The notes beneath the pieces are model-generated. The model was given only the letters and a program-made list of their open reading frames with translations. It was not told the DNA's origin and ran no database searches. Of a DNA stretch of 64,000 bases, positions 1 through 9,054 are shown in pieces (position 1 is the first letter of the stretch; each line of letters begins with the position of its first letter). Made by a program: the position numbers and the translations under genes. The stretch covers positions 1-64,000 of the forward strand of contig NZ_FQUK01000002.1 of the NCBI RefSeq assembly GCF_900129205.1, written 5' to 3'. Origin of the DNA: Thermomonas hydrothermalis. Its GTDB lineage: Bacteria > Pseudomonadota > Gammaproteobacteria > Xanthomonadales > Xanthomonadaceae.

Positions 1-187
1 ATCGGCGCAGCCGGTCGTGCACCGGTTGCGTGGCCGCACCGCATGCCGGGCAGGCGAGCCTGCTGGTGTGGCAGCCGATCTCGAAGTCGATACGCCGCTT
101 GGCGGTGTCGAGCCTGACGTCATCGACGACCCACGGCGGCTGCAAGCCCAGCGCGCTGGTGAACAGAGCTTCTACGGCAATGCCCAT
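1..187 (-). CDS. ISL3-family transposase, N-terminal fragment (runs off window)
   Basis: Sixty-two codons are visible, starting MGIAVEALFTSALGLQPPW and ending with a zinc-ribbon start (CPACG, near residues 46-50) followed by PVHDRLRR. This matches the usual ISL3 transposase N-terminus, in which a hydrophobic 'LGL..PW' segment precedes a CPxCG zinc ribbon and then a WRHL motif, which here would lie beyond base 1. The DDE catalytic domain is out of view, so whether the transposase is intact is unknown. The ATG at 187 is the only start that fits the alignment. The plus-strand reading frame over the same bases looks like a shadow. Confidence 0.75.
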   Translation of the reverse strand, partial: MGIAVEALFTSALGLQPPWVVDDVRLDTAKRRIDFEIGCHTSRLACPACGAATQPVHDRLRR

Positions 188-306
188 GGACTCATCCTCC
201 TGATCAAACACGCCTCGTGGACATGTGCACAGGCCGGCCAGCGGCCTGCACACATGCCCACCGGGCTCGACGACCAGGAGTCATTGTGACTGTTGGGTTC
301 CACACG

Positions 307-321
307 AAATGACGAAGAGCC
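307..321 (-). repeat. Probable terminal inverted repeat of the ISL3 element
   Basis: On the minus strand this reads GGCTCTTCGTCATTT and continues toward 295. It has the GGCTCTT start typical of ISL3 ends and marks the junction with chromosomal DNA. The partner repeat is not in the window. Confidence 0.6.
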
Positions 322-541
322 TCCAACGGGCGCTTACGCGCACCATTTGCAGTGATACATGAATAACGGAGTTTTTACCGCATGGCAAGCCCGAACCGGG
401 CCTCGTTGCGGTGTCCCCGCGTTTTCCGTCCCGCTCGACTGACAGCAACGCCGCCGTTGCCACCAGCCGGCCACCCCCGTGGGCCGGTCGAAACCAGCGT
501 CGCAATCATATACTGCGCGCCCTGGTTTCTTGCAATCGGTC
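322..541. other. Non-coding gap between the IS end and mrcA
   Basis: This gap separates the insertion sequence from mrcA. I see no credible gene in it on either strand. It contains a TATACT hexamer at 509-514, about 28 bases before the chosen mrcA start, that could be a -10 element. No convincing -35 is present at the right spacing. In Pseudomonas and many relatives pilM lies divergently beside mrcA, but no pilM coding sequence can be recognised here. Confidence 0.45.
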
Positions 542-3058
542 ATGCCCATGCCCCGTCTGCCCCGCCTGCTGCGCTGGTTCCTCATCGCCTGTCTGGCACT
601 GGCTGTCGCGGGTATGGCGGCACTGGGCACGATGGCGTATCTGATCAGCGCACGCCTGCCAGACGTGCAGAGCCTGCGTACCGTCGAACTACAGGAGCCG
701 CTGTACGTCTATGCCCGCGACGGCGGCTTGATCGGCCTGTTCGGCGAGATGCGGCGCTACCCGGTGCGCCTGGAGCAGGTGCCGCTGCGCGTGCGGCAGG
801 CCTTTCTGGCCGCCGAGGACGCCAACTTCTACGAACACCACGGGGTCGATTTCACCGGCGTGGCCCGGGCGGTCTGGCTGCTGCTCAAGACCGGTGGCCG
901 GGAACGAGTGCCGGGCGGCTCCACCATCACCCAGCAGGTGGCCAAGCAATTCTTTCTGAGCTCCGAATACAGCTTTCGCCGCAAGTTCGCCGAGATGCTG
1001 CTGGCGATGAAGATGGAGCGCGAGCTGAGCAAGGATGAGATCTTCGAGCTGTATCTGAACAAGAGCTTCTTCGGCAACCGCGCCTACGGGATCGCCGCTG
1101 CCGCCGAGTATTACTACGGCAAGACCCTGGACCAGCTCAGCCTGGACGAGGCCGCCACGCTGGCCGGCATCCCCAAGTTCCCGTCCAGTGGCAACCCGAT
1201 CAGCAATCCGGAGCGCGCGCGCCTGCGGCGCGACAACTACATCCTGCCGCGCATGGCCGAGCTGGGGTTCATCAGCCGGGCGGAGCTGGACGCCGCCCGT
1301 CAGGTGCCGATGCACGCCGCGCCACACGAGCCGCGGGTCGCGGTGTACGCCCCATACGTGGCCGAGATGGTGCGCCAGCAGATGGTGGAACGCTTCGGTG
1401 GCGACGTGCTCAACAAGGGCTACCGGGTGACCACCACCCTTGACCCGGTGCTGCAGGCCGCTGCCGATCGCGCCGTCGTGGACGGACTGCGGGTGTATGA
1501 CCGCCGCCACGGCTGGCGTCGGCCCGAGCAGAGCGTGCAAATCCCGGACGGCGCCGATGCGCAGACGATTGGCCGCCTGCTGCGTGCGATTCCGGCGCAG
1601 AACGGGCTGCTGCCGGCAGTCGTCACCGACACCAGCGGCGGCGTCCTGAAGGTTGTTCTGGCGGATGGTCAGGCGTTGACCCTGGGCGGCAACGCCCTGG
1701 CCTGGACCGGCAAACCGGCCGCCCAGTTGGCCAAGCGTGGCGACGTGATCCGGGTTCGCATGGTGACGCCGGCCTCCGCCACCGCACCAGCGCAATGGGA
1801 ACTCGACCAGATCCCGCGCGCCCAGGCCGCGCTGGTGTCCCTGGACGCCGATACCGGCGCCATCCGGGCACTGGTCGGCGGCTACAGCTTCGCCGGCAAC
1901 AAGTTCAACCGCGTCACCCAGGCCCGCCGCCAGCCCGGTTCCAGCTTCAAACCGTTCCTGTATGCTGCCGCGTTCGAGCGCGGCTTCAACCCGGCCTCGA
2001 TCGTGCTGGATGCGCCGGTCGTGTTCCAGGACCGCAAGGGCCATGAGTGGCGGCCACAGAACGATACCGGCGATTTCGCCGGACCGATGCGTCTGCGCGA
2101 GGCGCTGGTGCAATCGCGCAACCTGGTGTCGGTGCGGCTGCTGGACGCCATCGGCGTGGACTATGCGCGCCGCTACATCAGCCATTTCGGCTTCGATGAG
2201 GCCAGCCTGCCGCCCAACCTGTCGATGGCGCTGGGCAGCGCATCGCTGACACCGCTGTCGATTGCCCGGGGCTACACCACTTTTGCCAACGGCGGCTATC
2301 TGGTGACGCCCTGGGTGATCGACAGCGTGCGCGACCGCAACGGCCATGTGCTGTACCAGGCCCAGCCTGCCGTGGCCTGCCTGACCTGCGCCGCCACCGC
2401 AGTCCCCGCTGGCGTGACCCCTCAGGCGCCAGCGGGCCAGGTCGATGGCTTCGACCTCAGCCCGGTCGGCGCCCCCGCGGCCGCCACCTCGACGCCCGCC
2501 CCTGCTGCCGGACCTACGGCCGGGAATGCTGGCGCTGCACCTGCCGGCACCACGCTGGCACCGCGGGCGATTGACCCCCGGGTGGCCTGGCAGCTGGCCT
2601 CGATGATGCGCGACGTCGTCCGGCGCGGCACCGCCACCGCCGCCCGCGTGCTCAACCGCGAGGACGTCGGCGGCAAGACCGGCTCCACCAACGACCACCG
2701 CGATGCCTGGTTTTCCGGCTTCGGCGGCCCCTACGTCACCACCGTCTGGGTTGGCCGCGATGATTTCCAGTCGCTGGGCTACCGCGAATATGGAGGCAAG
2801 GCGGCGCTGCCGATCTGGATCAGCTACATGCAGGTTGCCCTGAAGGACCAGCCGCTGCGCCTGCCCGATCCGCCCGCGGGCATGGTCCAGGTGGTGGTGG
2901 CTGCCAATGGCCGGTTGTTGCCACCCGGCAGCGAGGGCGGCATCGTCGAATGGATCAAGGCCGAAGACCTGCAGCGCATGCAGGAAGAGGCCCTGACCGA
3001 ACCGACACCGGACACCCAGGATCCGGCCGAAGAAGAAAAAACCTTCGAGATCTTTTAA
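542..3058 (+). CDS. mrcA: Penicillin-binding protein 1A (bifunctional transglycosylase/transpeptidase)
   Basis: Class A PBP that polymerises lipid II and cross-links the glycan strands at the inner membrane. With the ATG at 542 it has 838 residues. An N-terminal membrane anchor (residues about 8-32) is followed by the GT51 domain, with catalytic Glu92 in [10 protein letters not shown], then [12 protein letters not shown] and [11 protein letters not shown]. The transpeptidase domain carries SSFK (nucleophile about Ser467), SRN and KTGSTND. An Ala/Pro-rich low-complexity stretch (about residues 615-677) interrupts the transpeptidase domain between SRN and KTG. A GTG at 479 would add 21 residues before the anchor and is less likely; ATG 548 is also possible. 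The LpoA-like protein at 51466 may be its outer-membrane activator. Confidence 0.95.
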   Translation: MPMPRLPRLLRWFLIACLALAVAGMAALGTMAYLISARLPDVQSLRTVELQEPLYVYARDGGLIGLFGEMRRYPVRLEQVPLRVRQAFLAAEDANFYEHHGVDFTGVARAVWLLLKTGGRERVPGGSTITQQVAKQFFLSSEYSFRRKFAEMLLAMKMERELSKDEIFELYLNKSFFGNRAYGIAAAAEYYYGKTLDQLSLDEAATLAGIPKFPSSGNPISNPERARLRRDNYILPRMAELGFISRAELDAARQVPMHAAPHEPRVAVYAPYVAEMVRQQMVERFGGDVLNKGYRVTTTLDPVLQAAADRAVVDGLRVYDRRHGWRRPEQSVQIPDGADAQTIGRLLRAIPAQNGLLPAVVTDTSGGVLKVVLADGQALTLGGNALAWTGKPAAQLAKRGDVIRVRMVTPASATAPAQWELDQIPRAQAALVSLDADTGAIRALVGGYSFAGNKFNRVTQARRQPGSSFKPFLYAAAFERGFNPASIVLDAPVVFQDRKGHEWRPQNDTGDFAGPMRLREALVQSRNLVSVRLLDAIGVDYARRYISHFGFDEASLPPNLSMALGSASLTPLSIARGYTTFANGGYLVTPWVIDSVRDRNGHVLYQAQPAVACLTCAATAVPAGVTPQAPAGQVDGFDLSPVGAPAAATSTPAPAAGPTAGNAGAAPAGTTLAPRAIDPRVAWQLASMMRDVVRRGTATAARVLNREDVGGKTGSTNDHRDAWFSGFGGPYVTTVWVGRDDFQSLGYREYGGKAALPIWISYMQVALKDQPLRLPDPPAGMVQVVVAANGRLLPPGSEGGIVEWIKAEDLQRMQEEALTEPTPDTQDPAEEEKTFEIF

Positions 3059-3187
3059 AGGAATCCCCGAAGGATTGAAGATTCCTGTCGACCCCGGACG
3101 GCTCATACGCATCAAGCGCGCCCAGCGGATGACGCGGCCCGACCCACTCGGGTAGAGTCAACGCAGACCACCGTGGAGGTTGCACCG

Positions 3188-3874
3188 ATGCCGCCCCACC
3201 GACCGCCCACGCGCAGCGCCGCCCATGCCCGCACCCATGCCCTGACCCGGGTGCGCGAGCGCCGCCAGCATCTGGCCGCCGAGGCAGCCAGAGTGATGGT
3301 GGAAAGCGGCATCCGTGATTTCCAGCTGGCCAAGCGCAAGGCCGCCCAGCGGCTGGGCATCGTCGAAGACGCCGCGCTGCCGGACAATCGCGAAATCGAA
3401 CAGGCCCTGCGCGAATACCAGCGGCTCTTCCTGGGCGAGCGTCAGCAGCAGGCGCTGCGCCGCCGGCGTGACGCCGCACTGCCGGCGCTGGAGTTCTTTG
3501 CGCCGTTTCAGCCCAGGCTGGCTGGGCCGGTCTGGGACGGCACCGCCGACGCCCACTCACCAGTGCTCTTGCATCTGCACAGCGACGACCCCGATGCGGT
3601 GTCGTGCTGGCTGAGCGAGCACGCCATCCCCGCGCGCCCATGCCAGCAAAGGCTACGCCTGGACCGCGAACGCGAAGGCGAGTTCCCGGCCTGGCGGTTT
3701 GTCGCCGACGGTCTGGAGTTTGATCTTTGCGTGCTGCCGCTGGATTGCCTGCGCCAGGCGCCACTGTCGGCCATCGACGGCCGCCCGATGCGCCGCGGCT
3801 CGGCCCGGCAGCTGCGCGAGCTGCTGCTGGCCGAGGACATCGCCCTGCACGAGGCCAGCCGGCACGGTCGCTGA
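3188..3874 (+). CDS. Conserved hypothetical protein, possibly nucleotidyltransferase-like
   Basis: A 228-residue soluble protein with no signal peptide or membrane segment. The first ~110 residues are Arg/Ala-rich and predicted helical. The second half contains GPVWDGTADAHSPVLLHLHS and a C-terminal DLCVLPLDCLRQAPLSAIDG segment. I recall similar uncharacterised proteins in Gammaproteobacteria, sometimes labelled nucleotidyltransferase, but no GS...D catalytic triad can be assigned, so no function is claimed. ATG 3188 is chosen because GGAGG at 3175-3179 sits 8 bases upstream; the GTG at 3173 overlaps that ribosome-binding site. It stands alone between mrcA and the convergent gltA. Confidence 0.7.
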   Translation: MPPHRPPTRSAAHARTHALTRVRERRQHLAAEAARVMVESGIRDFQLAKRKAAQRLGIVEDAALPDNREIEQALREYQRLFLGERQQQALRRRRDAALPALEFFAPFQPRLAGPVWDGTADAHSPVLLHLHSDDPDAVSCWLSEHAIPARPCQQRLRLDREREGEFPAWRFVADGLEFDLCVLPLDCLRQAPLSAIDGRPMRRGSARQLRELLLAEDIALHEASRHGR

Positions 3875-3888
3875 GTGCCGTACGGCAA

Positions 3889-3911
3889 ACGCCCCGCACG
3901 CGGCGGGGCGT
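3889..3911. terminator. Bidirectional hairpin between the hypothetical gene and gltA
   Basis: A perfect 9-bp stem, ACGCCCCGC / GCGGGGCGT, with a 5-base loop lies between the two convergent stop codons. A short T run (TTT) follows only on the minus-strand side, so it probably mainly ends gltA transcripts. Confidence 0.6.
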
Positions 3912-3944
3912 CGACTGCCTTTAGTTGCTGCGTGGAAACGCCGT

Positions 3945-5234
3945 TTAGCGCTGCTCGACCGGCACGTAATCGCGCACGCCGTGGCCGACATAGAGCTGGC
4001 GCGGACGGCCAATCCGCGACCCCGGGGTTTCGTGCTGCTCGATCCAGTGCGCAATCCAGCCGGCGGTGCGGGCGATGGCAAACATCACCGTGAACATCTC
4101 GGTGGGGATCTTCAGCGCCTTGTAGATGATGCCCGAGTAGAAATCGACGTTCGGGTACAACTTGCGCTCAATGAAGTACTCGTCCTTGAGCGCGGCTTCC
4201 TCCAGCCGCATCGCCACTTCCAGCAGTGGGTCGTTGATCCCCAGCTCGGCCAGCACCTTGTGGCACATCTCGCGGATGATCTTGGCGCGCGGATCGAAGT
4301 TCTTGTACACCCGGTGACCGAAGCCCATCAGGCGGAAGTTGTCGTTCTTGTCCTTGGCACGCCGCACCGCCTTGTCGACCTGATCCGGAGTGCCGATTTC
4401 TTCCAGCATCTTGAGCACCGCCTCGTTGGCGCCACCGTGTGCCGGGCCCCACAGCGCGGTGATGCCGGCCGCGATCGAGGCATACGGATTGGCGCCGGTC
4501 GAACCGACCAGACGCACGGTGGAAGTGGAGGCATTCTGCTCGTGGTCGGCGTGCAGGATGAACAGCAGATCCAGCGCCTTGGCCGCGACCGGATTGAGGT
4601 TGAGCGGCTCGCTGGGCACCTCGAACATCATGTGCAGGAAGCGGCTGACGTATTCGAGGTTGTTGCGCGGATAGCGGAATGGCCAGCCGATCGAATAGCG
4701 GTAACAGGCGGCCGCGATGGTCGGCATCTTGGCGATCAGGCGAATCGCCGCCATCTTCCGGTCGGCCGGATCGTCCACATCCAGCTTGTCGTGATAGAAC
4801 GCCGACAGCGAGGCCACCGCCGCCGCCAGCATGGCCATCGGGTGCGCGTCGTGATGGAAGCCCTGGAAGAAGTTCTTCAGGGACTCATGCATCATCGTGT
4901 GGTGGGTGATCTGGTCCTCGAAGGCGGCAAACTGCTCGCGCGTCGGCAGCTCGCCGTTCAGCAGCAGGTAGGCCACCTCCAAGAAGCTGGATTTTTCCGC
5001 CAGCTGCTCAATCGGATAGCCGCGGTAGAGCAGCACGCCAGCATCACCATCGATGAAGGTGATGGCGCTGCGGGTGCTGGCGGTGGCGCCGAAGCCCGGA
5101 TCGAAGGTGAAGCAACCGGACTCCTTCGGCAGCGTGGCAATGTCCACGCAGGGCTGGCCCAGGGTGGGACGGAGCACGGGCAGATCGAAGGTCTTACCGC
5201 CGGCGCTCAAACTGATCTTGTCGAACTCGGACAT
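3945..5234 (-). CDS. gltA: Citrate synthase (type II, hexameric family)
   Basis: Condenses oxaloacetate with acetyl-CoA as the entry step of the TCA cycle. It has 429 residues, close to the 427 of the E. coli enzyme. Visible motifs include [12 protein letters not shown] and [14 protein letters not shown] (substrate-binding His/Arg), NVDFYSG with the catalytic Asp, and [10 protein letters not shown] near the C-terminus. The start at 5234 ([10 protein letters not shown]) is preceded by GGAG. An in-frame extension to 5333 is Cys-rich and unlike the family, so it was rejected. The gene is monocistronic, with its own leader containing a palindrome and a hairpin after its stop. sucCD lie about 1.6 kb upstream in the same orientation. 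Confidence 0.97.
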   Translation of the reverse strand: MSEFDKISLSAGGKTFDLPVLRPTLGQPCVDIATLPKESGCFTFDPGFGATASTRSAITFIDGDAGVLLYRGYPIEQLAEKSSFLEVAYLLLNGELPTREQFAAFEDQITHHTMMHESLKNFFQGFHHDAHPMAMLAAAVASLSAFYHDKLDVDDPADRKMAAIRLIAKMPTIAAACYRYSIGWPFRYPRNNLEYVSRFLHMMFEVPSEPLNLNPVAAKALDLLFILHADHEQNASTSTVRLVGSTGANPYASIAAGITALWGPAHGGANEAVLKMLEEIGTPDQVDKAVRRAKDKNDNFRLMGFGHRVYKNFDPRAKIIREMCHKVLAELGINDPLLEVAMRLEEAALKDEYFIERKLYPNVDFYSGIIYKALKIPTEMFTVMFAIARTAGWIAHWIEQHETPGSRIGRPRQLYVGHGVRDYVPVEQR

Positions 5235-5280
5235 GGCGCAACTCCAGTGTGGGGATGCAGGCACCACAGGCATCGCCTGC

Positions 5281-5312
5281 CATGCGCCTGCGCATGTGAA
5301 ACAATGATTATC
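5281..5312 (-). promoter_or_regulatory. Putative gltA promoter -10 and leader palindrome
   Basis: On the minus strand a GATAAT hexamer (5312-5307), preceded by TGTGC, could be an extended -10 for gltA. Just downstream, at 5296-5281, lies a perfect inverted repeat with 7-bp arms, CATGCGC..GCGCATG, separated by 2 bases. That would be roughly +5 to +20, a position suited to an operator or a short hairpin. No regulator is identified. Confidence 0.4.
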
Positions 5313-5406
5313 GCACAGCCTTTTGCAGGCCAACGCTGATCTGGATCACGCTGCGCGCAGCGAACACACCCCCGCCCCGCGCGCGATCACCCGACACCAC
5401 CTAGCA

Positions 5407-5433
5407 AAACGGCCACCGCAGGGGTGGCCGTTT
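5407..5433 (-). terminator. Rho-independent terminator of rpmE2
   Basis: An 11-bp perfect stem, AAACGGCCACC / GGTGGCCGTTT, with a 5-base loop starts about 34 bases after the rpmE2 stop. The arms carry AAA/TTT at their ends, giving a T run on the minus strand. Confidence 0.75.
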
Positions 5434-5466
5434 CCGGTACAGCAGACAGGCGCAACGCCTGCACGC

Positions 5467-5709
5467 TTACTTCTGGTAACGCTTGCGGAACTTGTCTACG
5501 CGACCCGTGGTATCGACGATCTTGTGCTGGCCGGTGTAGAACGGATGCGAGGAGGACGAGACTTCCAGCTTGTACAGCGGATATTCCTTACCGTCTTCCC
5601 ACTTGATCGTCTCCTTGGTGGCGATGGTCGAGCGGGTCAGGATCTTGAAATCCGAGGTCACGTCCTGGAAGACGACTTCGCGATATTCGGGGTGGATGCC
5701 GGCTTTCAT
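5467..5709 (-). CDS. rpmE2: 50S ribosomal protein L31 type B
   Basis: An 80-residue ribosomal protein of the large subunit and subunit bridge. The sequence [20 protein letters not shown] and the C-terminal [12 protein letters not shown] are characteristic of type B L31. It has no cysteines, so it lacks the CxxC zinc-binding motif of the type A paralogue. In many bacteria type B L31 replaces the zinc form under zinc starvation; in others, including many Xanthomonadaceae, it is the only copy. No Zur-like operator is evident upstream, which favours constitutive use here. It is monocistronic with its own terminator. Confidence 0.95.
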   Translation of the reverse strand: MKAGIHPEYREVVFQDVTSDFKILTRSTIATKETIKWEDGKEYPLYKLEVSSSSHPFYTGQHKIVDTTGRVDKFRKRYQK

Positions 5710-5811
5710 GGGCAGACTCTGGAAACGGAAGCGGGAAAGAGCCGGGTATTCTAGTGACTCCCCGAGCAGGATGCAATGACACCCTGCACTGGGCGCGGAC
5801 GCCCCTTGTGC

Positions 5812-6747
5812 TCAGCCGCGCAAGGCGGACTCCAGCATGGCCTCGAACCGGGCTTGCTGATAGCGCAGCAGGATATCCACGTTGTCGGGCAGCCCGGTCT
5901 GCCGGTTCCAGTCCACCACGGTGGCGCCCCGGGTGTGCAGCCCGGCCACCTCCACCGCCAGCGGCCGCGTGACCGATTCCAGCACACCCTGCGGTTGCAG
6001 CGCCCGTGCCATTGCCAGCGCATCGGCAGCGTGCCAGTGCTCGCCGCGCCCAGCCCGCGACCAGGCCCGGGTATGGGCGGAAATGGCGGCATAGAACCGG
6101 GCCCGCGGCGAATCCACCGCCAGCCAGCGTTCCACTGCCACATGTGGCACGCCATGCGCCAGCACCGCCTCCCAGTCCACCAGCTCGATGCGCGAAAAGC
6201 TGGTGAACACCACATGCGCCGCCTCCGGGTCGAAGGCGATGTTGAACTCGGCTGCCGGCGTGATGTTGCCGTGGGCGGTGACCGCCGCACCCATCACCAC
6301 GCAACGCGCCACCCGCTGCGGCAGGCTCGGGTCGAGCTTGAGTGCCAGCGCCAGGTTGGTCAGTGGCCCCAACGCCACCAGCAGCAGCCGCCCAGCGTAC
6401 TGGTGCGACAGTCGCAGGATGGCCAGCGCGGCATGTTCGGCCTCGGCCTGGCGCGCCGCCGGGGCATACCCGGTATCACCAAACCCATCGCGACCATGTA
6501 CGTAGGCCGCATCCCGGGCGGGATGCACCAGCGGGGCGTCAGCACCGGCAAAGACCGGAACGTCCACCGCGCAGACTTCGCACAGCTTGAGGGCATTGGC
6601 CACGGTGTGGCGCAGACCGACGTTGCCGGCGGCAATGGTCAGCCCGACCACCTGATGACGCGGGTCGGCAAAGGCCATCAACAATGCCAGCGCGTCGTCC
6701 ACGCCGGGGTCGGTATCGATGAGCAGCGGGATGCGGGTGTCGTCCAT
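5812..6747 (-). CDS. Inosine-uridine preferring nucleoside hydrolase
   Basis: A 311-residue N-ribohydrolase that releases a base and ribose from nucleosides for salvage. The calcium-binding Asp cluster DTDPGVDDALAL is at residues about 11-22, matching the family signature. The active-site segments AEFNIAFDPEAA and the central GPLTNLALAL are also present. The length fits the IunH/RihA-C group (about 310). The substrate preference among pyrimidine, purine and inosine cannot be told from the sequence. It lies just downstream of the sucD terminator, so it needs its own promoter or read-through. It overlaps no neighbour. Confidence 0.9.
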   Translation of the reverse strand: MDDTRIPLLIDTDPGVDDALALLMAFADPRHQVVGLTIAAGNVGLRHTVANALKLCEVCAVDVPVFAGADAPLVHPARDAAYVHGRDGFGDTGYAPAARQAEAEHAALAILRLSHQYAGRLLLVALGPLTNLALALKLDPSLPQRVARCVVMGAAVTAHGNITPAAEFNIAFDPEAAHVVFTSFSRIELVDWEAVLAHGVPHVAVERWLAVDSPRARFYAAISAHTRAWSRAGRGEHWHAADALAMARALQPQGVLESVTRPLAVEVAGLHTRGATVVDWNRQTGLPDNVDILLRYQQARFEAMLESALRG

Positions 6748-6789
6748 CGAACGATTATGCGGCGACCTGCACGCCCAACGAAACCCGCC

Positions 6790-6826
6790 AACAAAAACGC
6801 CCTCTCCGCAACACGCGAAGAGGGCG
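6790..6826 (-). terminator. Rho-independent terminator of sucCD
   Basis: On the minus strand CGCCCTCT pairs with AGAGGGCG across a 13-base loop and is followed directly by TTTTTGTT, 25 bases after the sucD stop. This is a good intrinsic terminator that separates sucCD from the nucleoside hydrolase gene. Confidence 0.8.
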
Positions 6827-6851
6827 CATACGGCCAGATGCGCGGATTGCG

Positions 6852-7727
6852 TCAGCCAGCCAACCGCTTGGCCATCGCAGCGCCAAGATCACCCGGCGAA
6901 CGCACGGTGGTGACCCCGGCTTTTTCCAGCGCGGCGAACTTGCCTTCGGCGGTGCCGGAGCCGCCGGAGGCGATCGCACCGGCGTGCCCCATCCGCTTGC
7001 CCTTCGGCGCCGAGGCACCAGCGATGAAGGCGACCACCGGCTTGGTGACGTGGCGGGCGATGAACTCGGCCGCTTCCTCCTCGGCACTCCCACCGATCTC
7101 GCCGACCAGGATGATGCCCTCGGTCTGCGGGTCATCCTGGAACCAGCGCAGCGCGTCGATGAAGCTGGTGCCGTTGATCGGGTCGCCGCCGATGCCAATG
7201 CAGGTGCTCTGGCCGAGGCCGGCATCGGTGGTCTGCTTGACCGCCTCATAGGTCAGGGTGCCCGAGCGCGAGACGATACCCACCTTGCCGGGCATATGGA
7301 TATGGCCGGGCATGATGCCGATCTTGCACTCACCCGGCGTGATCACGCCCGGGCAGTTGGGGCCGATCAGCACGGTGTGGGGATGCGCCTTGAGCACATT
7401 CTTCACCCGCAGCATGTCCAGCACCGGGATGCCCTCGGTGATGGCCACGATGACGCGGATGCCAGCCGCCACCGCCTCCAGGATGGCGTCGGCCGCAAAC
7501 GGCGGCGGCACGTAAATGACCGAGGCATCGGCCCCGGTGGCCGCCACCGCCTGCTGCACGGTATCGAACACGGGCAGGCCCAGGTGCTGGGTGCCGCCCT
7601 TGCCGGGCGTGACCCCGCCGACGACCTGGGTGCCGTAGTCCAGCATCTGCTGGGCGTGGAAGGTGCCCTGTGCGCCGGTGAAACCCTGCACGATCACCTT
7701 GGTGTGTTTGTTGACGAGAACGGACAT
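6852..7727 (-). CDS. sucD: Succinyl-CoA synthetase (ADP-forming) alpha subunit
   Basis: With SucC it interconverts succinyl-CoA and succinate with substrate-level phosphorylation in the TCA cycle. The protein has 291 residues (E. coli 289). The CoA-binding Rossmann domain begins [14 protein letters not shown]. The phosphorylated histidine lies in [17 protein letters not shown] near the C-terminus. GGVTPGKGG and [16 protein letters not shown] match the family. It starts 21 bases after sucC and the two form an operon that ends at a strong terminator. Confidence 0.97.
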   Translation of the reverse strand: MSVLVNKHTKVIVQGFTGAQGTFHAQQMLDYGTQVVGGVTPGKGGTQHLGLPVFDTVQQAVAATGADASVIYVPPPFAADAILEAVAAGIRVIVAITEGIPVLDMLRVKNVLKAHPHTVLIGPNCPGVITPGECKIGIMPGHIHMPGKVGIVSRSGTLTYEAVKQTTDAGLGQSTCIGIGGDPINGTSFIDALRWFQDDPQTEGIILVGEIGGSAEEEAAEFIARHVTKPVVAFIAGASAPKGKRMGHAGAIASGGSGTAEGKFAALEKAGVTTVRSPGDLGAAMAKRLAG

Positions 7728-7748
7728 TGCGATTTCCTTCGTGCGTGA

Positions 7749-8918
7749 TCAGGCGGCGTTCTTGACGGCTTCCACCGCCTTCTTCGCGCCATCGTTGATG
7801 TCATCGGCGGGGATGATCGCCAGCCCCGAGCTGGCCAGCAGCGCCTTGCCGGCCTCCACGTTGGTGCCCTCCAGACGCACGATCACCGGCACCTTCACGT
7901 CCACTTCCCGGACTGCGGCGATGATGCCTTCGGCGATCATGTCGCAGCGGACGATGCCGCCAAAGATGTTGACGAAAATCGCCTTGACCTTGTCCGACGA
8001 CAGGATCAGCTTGAACGCCTCGGTGACGCGCTCCTTGTTGGCGCCGCCGCCGACGTCGAGGAAGTTGGCCGGCTCACCGCCATTGAGCTTGATCACGTCC
8101 ATGGTCGCCATGGCCAGACCGGCACCGTTGACCATGCAGCCGATGTTGCCGTCCATGGTGACGTAGTTGAGGTCGTGCTGGCTGGCCTTGACCTCGGTCT
8201 CGTCCTCCTGCCGGATGTCGCGCATCGCAGTCAGCTCCGGATGCCGGAAGCTGGCGTTGTCGTCAGAGTTGATCTTGCCGTCCAGCACCGCCAGGCTGCC
8301 GTCGGTGAGGATCGCCAGCGGGTTGAGCTCGATCAGCGCCAGGTCCTTGTCGTTGAACAGCTTGTACAGGCCCAGCATGATCTTGGTCAGCTGGTTCACC
8401 TGGCGGGCATCCAGCCCCAGCGCAAAGCCCAGGTTGCGGCACTCGTAGGGCTGCAGCCCCTGCACATAGTTGACGTGCAGGGTCTTGATGGCCTCCGGCT
8501 TCTCGCGGGCGACCTGCTCGATGTCCATGCCGCCTTCGGCCGAGGCGATGAAGGTGATCGACTTGCTGGCGCGATCCACCAGCACCGACAGGTACAGCTC
8601 CTTCTGGATGTCGGTGGCCTGGGTCACCAGCACCGCATCCACCGGCAGCGCCACGCCGGCCGTCTGGTAGGTGGCCATCCGGGTGCCCAGCATGGCCTTG
8701 GCATGCTCGCGCACCTCATCGTACGAGCGCGCCAGCTTCACCCCGCCGGCCTTGCCGCGCCCGCCCGCGTGGATCTGGGCCTTGACCACCCAGAAATCAC
8801 CGCCGATCGCCCTGGCCGCCTCGACAGCCTCTTCCGGCGTGCGCGCCACGCGCCCGGCCGGCACTGCAATGCCGTACTCGGCAAACAACTGTTTCGCCTG
8901 ATATTCGTGAAAGTTCAT
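7749..8918 (-). CDS. sucC: Succinyl-CoA synthetase (ADP-forming) beta subunit
   Basis: The nucleotide-specificity subunit of succinyl-CoA synthetase; 389 residues against 388 in E. coli. It starts [20 protein letters not shown] and has an ATP-grasp fold with [18 protein letters not shown] (residues about 46-63), ELNPLAIL, and the C-terminal [16 protein letters not shown] and [14 protein letters not shown] motifs. It is first in the sucCD operon and divergent from pilS. GGAG-like sequence (GGGGAG) lies before the ATG on the minus strand. Confidence 0.97.
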   Translation of the reverse strand: MNFHEYQAKQLFAEYGIAVPAGRVARTPEEAVEAARAIGGDFWVVKAQIHAGGRGKAGGVKLARSYDEVREHAKAMLGTRMATYQTAGVALPVDAVLVTQATDIQKELYLSVLVDRASKSITFIASAEGGMDIEQVAREKPEAIKTLHVNYVQGLQPYECRNLGFALGLDARQVNQLTKIMLGLYKLFNDKDLALIELNPLAILTDGSLAVLDGKINSDDNASFRHPELTAMRDIRQEDETEVKASQHDLNYVTMDGNIGCMVNGAGLAMATMDVIKLNGGEPANFLDVGGGANKERVTEAFKLILSSDKVKAIFVNIFGGIVRCDMIAEGIIAAVREVDVKVPVIVRLEGTNVEAGKALLASSGLAIIPADDINDGAKKAVEAVKNAA

Positions 8919-9054
8919 GGATCACCCGGGGAGAGGATGGGGACACCGCCACAGACGGACATCGTGACCGTACGCGGACGGACAGTCCGGCATTTTAGCC
9001 TGCTGCGGCGCATCATGTGCTGATCACCGGCCGGCCTGCCGCATACTGCCCGCC

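Larger units (their letters stand above)
1..321 (-). mobile_element. Truncated ISL3-family insertion sequence (5' end)
   Basis: The window opens inside an insertion sequence read on the minus strand. It holds the first 62 codons of an ISL3-type transposase (start at 187), a leader of about 130 bases, and an apparent terminal inverted repeat that on the minus strand begins GGCTCTTCGTCATTT at 321. ISL3 elements commonly end in GGCTCTT-like inverted repeats and duplicate about 8 bp of target. The other end lies outside the window, so neither the second repeat nor the duplication can be checked. The boundary at 321 is inferred from the repeat. Confidence 0.7.

Noticed and set aside
17-289. 90-codon plus-strand frame at the window start
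   Set aside because: The minus strand of the same bases gives a clear ISL3 transposase N-terminus and an IS end.
689-3115. 808-codon open frame antisense to mrcA
   Set aside because: It is a GC-rich shadow of the real gene: no recognisable domain, His/Gln/Arg-rich composition, and the opposite strand carries full PBP1A motifs.
3699-5339. 546-codon plus-strand frame over gltA
   Set aside because: Antisense shadow of citrate synthase, whose complete set of motifs is on the minus strand.
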